From a bacterium (GTDB taxonomy: Bacteria; Bdellovibrionota_C; UBA2361; OMII01): a DNA stretch of 16,393 bases. This document shows positions 10,901 to 14,588 of this stretch, piece after piece. The stretch lies in assembly GCA_017853915.1 (NCBI GenBank), contig JAFMIS010000015.1, forward strand, positions 1 through 16,393. Reading direction: 5' to 3'. The notes below the pieces were generated by a model that saw only the letters and a program-made list of their open reading frames with translations, was not told the DNA's origin and searched no databases. The translations under genes and the position numbers were made by a program. Each line of letters opens with the position of its first letter. The first letter of the stretch is position 1.

Positions 10901-10921
10901 GTCACGTTAGGAAGTCGGTAA
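1970..10921 (+). CDS. ndvB: cyclic beta-1,2-glucan synthase (GT84 + cyclisation domain + GH94)
   Basis: This is a giant inner-membrane enzyme of 2983 residues from TTG 1970 (known family members are about 2800-2900). It polymerises glucose from UDP-glucose into beta-1,2-glucan and cyclises it. Seen in order: a cytosolic N-terminal helical region containing AEWLLDNYHLVE; two membrane helices near residues 464-517; a GT84 glycosyltransferase, about 540-860, with the DSDSQ metal/sugar-binding motif at 681-685, HDLFEG at 794-799 and HRWVRGDWQ at 828-836; about five more membrane helices to about 1040; the PRYISTVDSGN region and a helical stretch; a glycoamylase-like cyclisation domain, about 1440-1640 (GFYEAIDYTP, AHHQGM); two beta-sandwich segments of GH94 type, about 1690-1940 and 2180-2450; and the GH94 (alpha/alpha)6 phosphorylase with GAGDWNDGMN (Asp2660, Asp2663) and the phosphate-loop TGSSGW at 2886-2891. 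All key motifs are intact. The start is uncertain: TTG 1970 has AGGA 5 nt upstream, while GTG 2069 has AAGGCGG 8 nt upstream and a possible promoter in front. No exporter (NdvA type) gene is in the window. Confidence 0.95.
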   Translation: MCILGHTESPTRLAWRRLRLTSYDRANKKAVLRVTLATLTLFTGLKTRILKLGWSRGAFQRDATSASPWRSQVFSREALEELAIQIAEIHRDSIGKVNSSRVLRSYRSNRATLKRVYLRLAEAAHQGETLTAGAEWLLDNYHLVERHAAQIKKYLPRSFYRTLPKLTRGDLQGLPRVYHLALEFVTHTDSSLDAQLATAFIHAYQTKLELSSGELWAFPIMLRLALLESLRHLTVEAEQELLARREVFSLVDQVVGDESRTGTEIMVELARRINERETFLQHGALELLKRLRGRGRKAFMALQFLEEKLRERGLDPEGLLRAEDHHQAARQISVGNTLTSLNAVDQMNWREWFEGVSLADRTLRQDPAGLYLQSDFTTRDNMRHEVETIAKRLRRTDSQVAAVTITCAEEAARVNPGSDDSSLVQKHVGHFLIGEGRGTLEAKLGYTPPLHTRAQRFLTRHALATYLGSMFLLTTMLVGYVCLLSEWAEASPVVVGITLLVTALPVSELASSLVQYLVSRWVKPRPLPKLNSDGPVASDAKTLVVVHTIFSSTSSIQRAIDGLEVRFLGNDDPAFLYVLMADLPDSRSEHSQGDEEIIRLAAEGIETLNRRHGQGHDKRFLLFFRSRVWNPSEGVWMAWERKRGKIEELNRLLLGDTNTSLHLHVGKLTQLSGVRYVITLDSDSQLSRDVAKKLVATISHPMNRPHIDPSVNRVTKGYAFIQPRVTISLTSATNSFFSRLFSGQAGLDPYTNVVSEVYQDLFGEGSFWGKGIYDVYAFEHVLHNRVPENSLLSHDLFEGSFARVALASDIELYDDFPSRYMAYSKRLHRWVRGDWQLLPWLMPRVPTKTGKQRSQLTWLSWWKMFDNLRRSLVPPASLAALLGGWLFLPGGPLVWTVINLLVISFPVFTGLAAVFALPSVGISLGGFLGDVGRDIWRSCIRSAMAVAFLPHQAALMLHAIGTTLFRVLISKKHLLEWEPAERSEKRTKNEKRDYLRLFIPTMTIVACALIAAAIQEHSTLFFSVPFALIWLSSPWIMTRASQPSKVAVIEPGPVESRYLRSIAYDTWSFFRTFLTPEYHYLMPDNLQVTPKEVVAERTSPTNISLSILSVQSAYDLGFIPLSTAVEKISSVISTLSSIEKYKGHLFNWYAIRTLAPLNPRYISTVDSGNMLGHLYTILTALEQFAQTPIIGTQHFDFLRQCLEDSLSENNIPASDPLRSELASLRDSLRAQESDGTLARATNVLSRLPSLQTALSSHLSSDSPANNSLSRLCTVLDDFKECEQTLSWLIALQDVAALARTSQLRHNTDSNPLEALLVHSIQLLQTLSRSTLTPDLARSACAELGPLLLTAVPLAPEGPIADTLRNLQIGTERALKALETSLSAVSASIQQVKSLITEMDFSFLYDEARNLFTIGFNAEHARKDPSFYDLLASEARLLSFLAVARGEVPQKHWFSLGRSLANTAGGKALISWSGTMFEYLMPFIVMKNFPTTILGRTGRAVVGAQIHYGARQSAPWGISESAYSGVDFEKTYQYRAFGVPGLGLKRGLSEDLVVSPYSTMLAIGFAPSIDAAIRNLKFLESEGARGRFGFYEAIDYTPSRHTRAEGKHIVQSFFAHHQGMSLVSINNVINDDIMCERFHLQPVVRSAELLLHERFPERVAAIVPHEPELEMVHREEAAIEAPGLDIVASPHTAAPRVRILSNGRYSVVIDSSGGGFSTFDKSIMLSRWREDPTTTAYGSFIYIHDPRQRKTWSAAYQPTRAEPDSYEAIFSPGRAEFKRFDDRVFVHTEITVAPEDDVELRRVTVTNLGDRERDLDIVSYVEPVLSERRADTAHPAFNKLFVRAEPLPDNDAIICSRRPRTDHEQELYFFHRVTLRTSYAPVRFYTSRADFLGRGHSQVAPAAFERKDLQRIQEAGSVDPLASLGCTVKLDPGQSETLIFVSGAARNRRDAEILIDRYQELMHVTRAFELSWSRAQVELRNHAYTASQADLFHRLAGCLLYNEESVRGAPETIQENRLSQSGLWRFGISGDLPILLVKVTDSRQTRIVQEILLAHHFLRERTLEFDLVILHQSAGTYMQHLAEDLEYTVRLSPAGSLIDKRGGVFLRSSSQISEAEAALLETVARVVVDCEVGGLAETMKSPAFEQVMEMSKGKRFTRSQRSGPDKPLLIETNPLGGFSPTSYHYHLPAVGGTRPPLPWSNVVSNPSFGFIVTESGGGYTWSQNSRENRLTSWSNDPVLDAPSEVVYLRKTETGEYWSLTPAPSGDGLEYSVEHGFGLSTFSVNNSGIETTLTLSGSMNESVKWYSVTLSNQETHDQKLELYFYCDLVLGVTRDDSYRFITSSFDLTSQILCAQNYYNNEFAGRVVAIGASEPIVSYSASRLEFLGRNGHVATPAVLEAGSSSGFLTGKSKPVRLSSKTGAAFDHGSALQVSVVLKPREEKNLLFFISEHANMDTMRREAPRYKSPQMHRVELQGVESYWKTRLSAIHVRTPSEPFNIMMNGWLLYQTIACRLLGRSAFYQSGGALGFRDQLQDSLALLPTHPTLVRAQILTHAARQFKEGDVQHWWHPPTGRGVRTRISDDLLWLPYAVSRYIEATGDHSILAEKVPFLHGAPLAEGQMETYFIPDRNSEEGTILEHCLRAFEATKSVGQHGLPLMGAGDWNDGMNEVGRHGKGESVWLAWFQSEVIRRFAPLIETHGEVDVANALRARAKALVTATEHEAWDGKWYRRAFYDDGTPLGSASSDECKIDSLCQSWAVISQSAQADRADTAMRSAREELVDREGKLIKLLTPAFDKTAKNPGYIKGYPPGVRENGGQYTHAAAWVIIATALQGKGSEAFDLFDLINPINATADSVGVSTYQSEPYVMCGDVYSEPPLRGRGGWSWYTGSSGWLYQAGIEYILGLKVHPLSFSVDPCIPSSWESASFTYRKGERSFVVEISNPEKHERGVRSVEINGAPVSAHQIPYEDPSYGNEVRIRVTLGSR
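1975..1980 (+). promoter_or_regulatory. possible -10 box (TATACT) before the glucan synthase
   Basis: TATACT matches five of six bases of the sigma-70 -10 consensus. A recognisable -35 is lacking: TTACTT lies at 17-bp spacing and TTGTCA is too close at 13 bp. If it is used, transcription would begin near 1987, downstream of the TTG at 1970, which would make GTG 2069 the synthase start. It could be chance. Confidence 0.25.
2054..2060 (+). promoter_or_regulatory. possible ribosome-binding site for the alternative GTG start at 2069
   Basis: AAGGCGG lies 8 nt before an in-frame GTG at 2069-2071. A start there would give a synthase of 2950 residues. It competes with AGGA at 1961-1964, 5 nt before TTG 1970. 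The residues between the two starts show no family motif that I recognise, so they do not decide the question. Confidence 0.35.
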
Positions 10922-10939
10922 CACCCTGAGAAAAGATCT

Positions 10940-12982
10940 CTAGTCGTCGTCTCTTCGAAGCAGCATCTCGGTAATAACCTTTATTCTATCTCGAAGCTGT
11001 GCCGCGCGCTCGTACTCACGTCGGGCTGCCGCGTCAAACATCTCCTTTTTGAGCCCTTCTATGAGTTTCTGCTGAGCCTTCGGATCCTCAGGAATATCCT
11101 TCCCGTATACCGGGACCTCTTGAGCGACTCCCAGAGCCTCGGCTGAATCTCCAAGCGAGCGCTGCTCCCCTCTGCGAGCCGATTGCGGCACGATCCCATG
11201 GAGAGCGTTGAACGCCGCTTGGATTCCCCGACGGCGCTCCGTTTCCGCTATGGCCGCTCGCATCGATTGCGTCATCTGATCAGCATACAATATGACCCGT
11301 CCCTTCACATTTCGAGCGGCTCTTCCCATTATCTGAATCAGGGAACGGGTAGATCGCAGAAAGCCTTCCTTGTCGGCATCCAATATCGCGACCAAGCCAA
11401 CCTCTACCAAGTCCAACCCCTCTCGGAGGAGGTTTATACCGATCAATACGTCAAAATCTCCTCGCCGGAGACCCCGTAAAATCTCGACGCGCTCAATCGT
11501 GGTGATGTCTGAGTGGAGATACCGTGCCTTTACGCCTATCTCTCTCAGATATGCTGAGAGATCCTCTGCCATCTTTTTCGTCAGGGTTATGGCTAAAATA
11601 CGCTCCCCTGCCTCGACACTCGCTTGAATTTCACGCAGAAGATCATCAATCTGATGAGTCGCCGGTTTAATTGTTACGGGCGGATCGAGAAGCCCTGTGG
11701 GTCTATTGACCTGCTCGATAACAATCCCCTCACTCTTCTCCAATTCAAAATCAGCAGGCGTGGCCGAGACGAAGATTGTTTGTCCGACACGCCCCCAAAA
11801 CTCGTCGAGATTAAGTGGGCGATTATCAAGCGCCGATGGCAATCGGAACCCAAAATCAACGAGAGTTTGTTTTCTCGCTCTATCACCACGGTACATCCCT
11901 CCCAACTGAGATACGGTGACATGGCTTTCATCGATAACAAGCAAAAAATCCTCAGGAAAATAATCGAGCAGTGTTGTTGGGGGCTCCCCCGCGCTGCGCC
12001 CAGCGATATGACGACTATAGTTCTCTATTCCTCGACAGAATCCGATCTCCGCAAGCAGCTCTACATCGTAGAGAGTCCGCTGCTCAAGTCGCTGACTCTC
12101 AACTAACTTGCCCTGTTTGAGCAGCTCCATCGTGCGCTCGGCTAACTCAGCTTTAATAGCGACGATGGCCTTATCAATCGATTCGCGAGATGTTACGAAG
12201 TGGCTTACCGGGTACACGGCGCACGACTGCAACGGGCGAATAGTGGTTCCAGTAAGCGCGTCAATCTCACGTATCTCCTCGACCTCATCTCCGAAGAAAA
12301 GCAATCGTATGGCTGCCGCGTCCTGGTCAGAGGGAAAGATATCTATGGTCTCCCCTCGCACCCGGAACGTGCCGCGCGTGAATTCAATATCGGTTCGCTT
12401 ATACTGCATGTATACTAATTGCCGAATTATCTCCTCCCGAGGAACCTTGTCTCCTTTCTCCAAGAACAACATCATCTTGAAATAGTCCTCAGGAGCGCCC
12501 AGTCCATAGATACAACTGACGCTGGCGACGATGATCGTATCACGCGATTCCAACAGCGCTTTCGTCGCCGCGTGCCGCATCTTGTCGATTTCCTCGTTAA
12601 TGGCCGAGTCTTTTTCTATGTACGTATCAGTAGCTGGAATATAGGCTTCAGGCTGATAGTAGTCGTAGTAACTCACGAAATATCGCACCCGATTCTTCGG
12701 GAAAAAATCGAGGAACTCATTGTAGAGCTGCGCGGCCAGAGTCTTATTCGGCGCGATTACCAGGGTTGGTCGGTTCTGTTTAGCGATAACATTTGCGATA
12801 GTGAACGTTTTGCCCGACCCCGTTACTCCGAGAAGGGTTTGAAAACGAACCTGTTTCCGAAGGTTTTCATCTAAACTCGCGATCGCTTGAGGTTGATCAC
12901 CTCGTGGAGCGAAGGGCGACTCAAGAGTAAACGGCTCTTGCTGCGGAACCGCGCGATCCGCGAGGGGCCGGCGACTATTCAC
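10940..12982 (-). CDS. uvrB: excinuclease ABC subunit UvrB
   Basis: UvrB is the ATP-dependent damage-verification helicase of nucleotide excision repair. It is loaded on DNA by UvrA and recruits UvrC for the dual incision. The 680 residues are normal for the family. Seen: Walker A GVTGSGKT at 52-59; the damage-probing beta-hairpin region YYDYYQPEAYIP from about 106; DESH (motif II) at 351-354; SATP at 407-410; motif VI QIMGRAARN at 550-558; and a C-terminal UVR (UvrC-binding) motif at about 636-672. The GTG start overlaps the stop of the leucine dehydrogenase gene in the sequence GTGA, with AAGAGG and GGAAGA just upstream as candidate ribosome-binding sites, so translation is probably coupled to that gene. 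The stop lies 18 bp from the convergent synthase stop. No SOS box is visible directly before it, as expected if it depends on an upstream promoter. The identification is certain. Confidence 0.98.
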   Translation of the reverse strand: MNSRRPLADRAVPQQEPFTLESPFAPRGDQPQAIASLDENLRKQVRFQTLLGVTGSGKTFTIANVIAKQNRPTLVIAPNKTLAAQLYNEFLDFFPKNRVRYFVSYYDYYQPEAYIPATDTYIEKDSAINEEIDKMRHAATKALLESRDTIIVASVSCIYGLGAPEDYFKMMLFLEKGDKVPREEIIRQLVYMQYKRTDIEFTRGTFRVRGETIDIFPSDQDAAAIRLLFFGDEVEEIREIDALTGTTIRPLQSCAVYPVSHFVTSRESIDKAIVAIKAELAERTMELLKQGKLVESQRLEQRTLYDVELLAEIGFCRGIENYSRHIAGRSAGEPPTTLLDYFPEDFLLVIDESHVTVSQLGGMYRGDRARKQTLVDFGFRLPSALDNRPLNLDEFWGRVGQTIFVSATPADFELEKSEGIVIEQVNRPTGLLDPPVTIKPATHQIDDLLREIQASVEAGERILAITLTKKMAEDLSAYLREIGVKARYLHSDITTIERVEILRGLRRGDFDVLIGINLLREGLDLVEVGLVAILDADKEGFLRSTRSLIQIMGRAARNVKGRVILYADQMTQSMRAAIAETERRRGIQAAFNALHGIVPQSARRGEQRSLGDSAEALGVAQEVPVYGKDIPEDPKAQQKLIEGLKKEMFDAAARREYERAAQLRDRIKVITEMLLRRDDD

Positions 12983-14055
12983 CGTCTTCCACGCCTCTTG
13001 GCTTCAGCGAGACGCTCTTTAGCAAGCTCGATAGCCACCTCCTCAGTGTATCGCCCCCTTTTCAGCGCCTCATCAAGCACCCGAGCTATGGTCCCGTAGA
13101 TCTCTCCGACCTTAGACTCAATCCAGCTATTTTGAGGGCCTCCCGAAGCGAGCTCCGCGCTTACACAGATGACTCCTCCGGAGTTGATAGCGAAATCTGG
13201 GCAATAGAGTATGTTCTTCTCGGCTAAGGTGGCATACACACTTTTATCCACCAACTGATTATTGGCGGCGCCAGCGATTACTCGACACGAAAGCCGTTTC
13301 AAAGAATCTTTATTTACCGTCTGCCCGATAGCGCAGGGGGCGAAGAGATCACACGGAACATCATAAATGGCGTCAGGTGTTACGACGTGAGCGCCATACC
13401 TCTGACTGGCTATTTCAAGTGATTGCGACTGCGTATCGCTCACCGTCACTAAAGCTCCGGCTTTTACGAGATGCTCCAGGAGATACATCCCCACATGACC
13501 CACTCCCTGAAGCGCGACTCGCTTACCTGAGAGAGACGGCGCCGTTGGGAATGCTCTCTCCACGGCCGCTCTCATGGCATGGAAAACACCCAAGGCCGTC
13601 CACGGAGACGGGTCCCCCGCTCCTCCTTTATTCGGGTCCGTGCCAACAACAAAACTAGAAACCGACCGAACAACCATGATATCGGCAACCGAGGTCCCCA
13701 TATCCTCGGCGGTGATATAACGACCCGCTAGATGGTTGAGACACTCTCCAACCTTCTTGAAAAGAGCCTCCCGCCCCTTGGACATAAGGGGATCGGCGAT
13801 TAAACACGCTTTTCCTCCTCCCAACGGCAACCCTGCTAATGCGCTTTTGTACGTCATCCCTTCAGAGAGGCGCATCACGTCCTCAAGGGCTTGTTCATCA
13901 CTATCGTACAAACGCATGCGACAGCCGCCGAGCCCAGGCCCCAGGGTGGTGTCATGAATGCCAACAATTAACTTGAGTCCAACTTCAGGATAATTGAAGA
14001 ACGCCACCTGTTCGTGACCACGAACCGCGCAGTGCTCTAAAACAGACCTGGTCAT
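12979..14055 (-). CDS. leucine dehydrogenase (Glu/Leu/Phe/Val dehydrogenase family)
   Basis: This NAD-dependent oxidative deaminase converts leucine, and probably valine and isoleucine, to the 2-oxo acid and ammonia in the cytosol. It has 358 residues, close to the roughly 360 of Bacillus leucine dehydrogenases. Seen: the N-terminal substrate domain with IHDTTLGPGLGG; the two family lysines in GMTYK (Lys70) and LGGGK (Lys82); TAEDMGT near 116-121; the Rossmann motif GVGHVG at 184-189 followed by Asp207, an acidic residue placed to bind the NAD ribose; and IAGAANNQL and INSGGV in the C-terminal half. The short form and motifs favour leucine over glutamate dehydrogenase; phenylalanine or valine activity cannot be excluded. 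The ATG at 14055 aligns with the family N-terminus, although I see no good Shine-Dalgarno sequence. It overlaps uvrB by 4 nt and follows the lipoprotein gene after 93 bp. Confidence 0.95.
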   Translation of the reverse strand: MTRSVLEHCAVRGHEQVAFFNYPEVGLKLIVGIHDTTLGPGLGGCRMRLYDSDEQALEDVMRLSEGMTYKSALAGLPLGGGKACLIADPLMSKGREALFKKVGECLNHLAGRYITAEDMGTSVADIMVVRSVSSFVVGTDPNKGGAGDPSPWTALGVFHAMRAAVERAFPTAPSLSGKRVALQGVGHVGMYLLEHLVKAGALVTVSDTQSQSLEIASQRYGAHVVTPDAIYDVPCDLFAPCAIGQTVNKDSLKRLSCRVIAGAANNQLVDKSVYATLAEKNILYCPDFAINSGGVICVSAELASGGPQNSWIESKVGEIYGTIARVLDEALKRGRYTEEVAIELAKERLAEAKRRGRR

Positions 14056-14124
14056 ACTATATCCGATGTTGCCCGTCAGAAGTGGGCAGAGGAAAACAGA
14101 GCGGGGCTACGAGCCGTCTAGTGT

Positions 14125-14145
14125 GAGTACGCCTTAAGTGTACTC
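14125..14145. repeat. imperfect dyad GAGTAC...CTTAAG...GTACTC
   Basis: A perfect 6-bp inverted repeat, GAGTAC/GTACTC, flanks a loop that itself contains the palindrome CTTAAG. It begins 3 bp after the lipoprotein stop (minus strand) and lies 70-90 bp before the leucine dehydrogenase ATG. No T-run follows, so it is a poor terminator candidate. Its near-symmetry would fit an operator for the dehydrogenase gene, but that is inference. Confidence 0.35.
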
Positions 14146-14148
14146 GCA

Positions 14149-14292
14149 TTATTTGTTAGCGTCGATAGTTTCGCCTTTGTTTGGATCAGGGATTCCCGCA
14201 TAGTCTTGTGGGCGGCGCTTACAACCTGTTACGAACACAGAAACAAAGAGTAAACAAATGAGGACTCTTAACACCGACTTATTAATTTCCAT
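14149..14292 (-). CDS. small lipoprotein of 47 residues
   Basis: ATG 14292 opens a 47-codon frame ending in TAA. The protein has a positively charged start (Lys5, Arg9), a hydrophobic core from about residue 10 (LICLLFVSVFV) and the lipobox VTGC at residues 21-24, a typical signal peptidase II site. The mature part is only 24 residues, hydrophilic, starting Cys-Lys-Arg-Arg and rich in Pro, Asp and Lys. The motif DYAGIPDPN loosely recalls short lipoproteins such as LptM, which assists LPS-transport assembly, but the resemblance is too weak to assign. AGGG about 6 nt before the ATG is a plausible ribosome-binding site. Lys24+1 gives no clear sorting signal by the E. coli Asp+2 rule, so outer-membrane localisation is likely if that rule applies. 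The gene lies 77 bp after tRNA-Leu and 93 bp before the leucine dehydrogenase on the same strand. Function unknown. Confidence 0.75.
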   Translation of the reverse strand: MEINKSVLRVLICLLFVSVFVTGCKRRPQDYAGIPDPNKGETIDANK

Positions 14293-14338
14293 AGCTACCC
14301 TACTAACGGCCACTTAACCTTGCCCTACCAAACGGCGA

Positions 14339-14358
14339 GCCCCTCCACACGGAGAAGC
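14339..14358 (-). other. hairpin just downstream of tRNA-Leu
   Basis: On the minus strand GCTTCTCC-GTGT-GGAGGGGC can form an 8-bp stem, with two G-U pairs and a 4-nt loop, about 11 nt after the tRNA discriminator base. The following bases hold only a TTT, not a T-run. It could help 3' processing of the tRNA or act as a weak terminator before the lipoprotein gene. Confidence 0.3.
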
Positions 14359-14369
14359 GGCGTCTGAAA

Positions 14370-14453
14370 TGCCCTGGAGAGGACTTGAACCTCCACACCC
14401 TTGCGGACACATGACCCTGAATCATGCCTGTCTACCAATTCCAGCACCAGGGC
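14370..14453 (-). tRNA. tRNA-Leu (anticodon CAG)
   Basis: The minus strand folds into a complete class II tRNA of 84 nt. The acceptor stem GCCCTGG/CCAGGGC is perfect. A 3-bp D stem CTG/CAG encloses the typical GAATTGGTAGA loop. The anticodon stem CATGA/TCATG is perfect around the loop TTCAGGG, giving anticodon CAG, which reads CUG. A long variable arm follows (around TCCGCAAGGG), then a T arm GGAGG-TTCAAGT-CCTCT with one G-U pair. The discriminator base is A, as required for leucine. The 3' CCA is not encoded (TTT follows), so it must be added after transcription. The tRNA lies between the aldehyde dehydrogenase gene and the small lipoprotein gene on the same strand. Confidence 0.97.
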
Positions 14454-14588
14454 AAAAGAGATGCTTCAATTGGCTTTCTACCACAGGTTCGCCGTGATTG
14501 GAACCTTAAGCCCTCAAACGTTTCAACCCCTTAAGTCAGGCCGTATGACCTACCGTGGAGCCGCGACCTACCGAGAACACAGTGCCTT
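14454..14588. other. intergenic stretch between ALDH7 and tRNA-Leu
   Basis: These 135 bp probably contain the tRNA promoter on the minus strand, but I cannot identify a convincing -35/-10 pair. The stretch holds the 9-bp direct repeat and two CCTTAAG words, at 14504-14510 and 14529-14535. No rho-independent terminator for the aldehyde dehydrogenase gene is evident, and I see no coding frame in it. Confidence 0.4.
14547..14573. repeat. two direct copies of GACCTACCG
   Basis: GACCTACCG occurs at 14547-14555 and 14565-14573, with starts 18 bp apart and a 9-bp spacer. It lies just after the aldehyde dehydrogenase stop and about 95-120 bp before the tRNA on the minus strand. The spacing, near two helical turns, would suit a protein-binding site, but the repeat is short and could be chance. 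Confidence 0.4.

Noticed and set aside
11624..12106. 160-codon plus-strand frame
   Set aside because: It is antisense to the core of uvrB, whose reading frame is unmistakable.
14056..14061. TATAGT directly before the leucine dehydrogenase ATG, read as a -10 box
   Set aside because: It touches the start codon, so transcription would begin inside the gene, and no -35 box is present.
14339..14358. Rho-independent terminator after tRNA-Leu
   Set aside because: The stem exists but contains G-U pairs and is not followed by a T-run; kept only as a hairpin.
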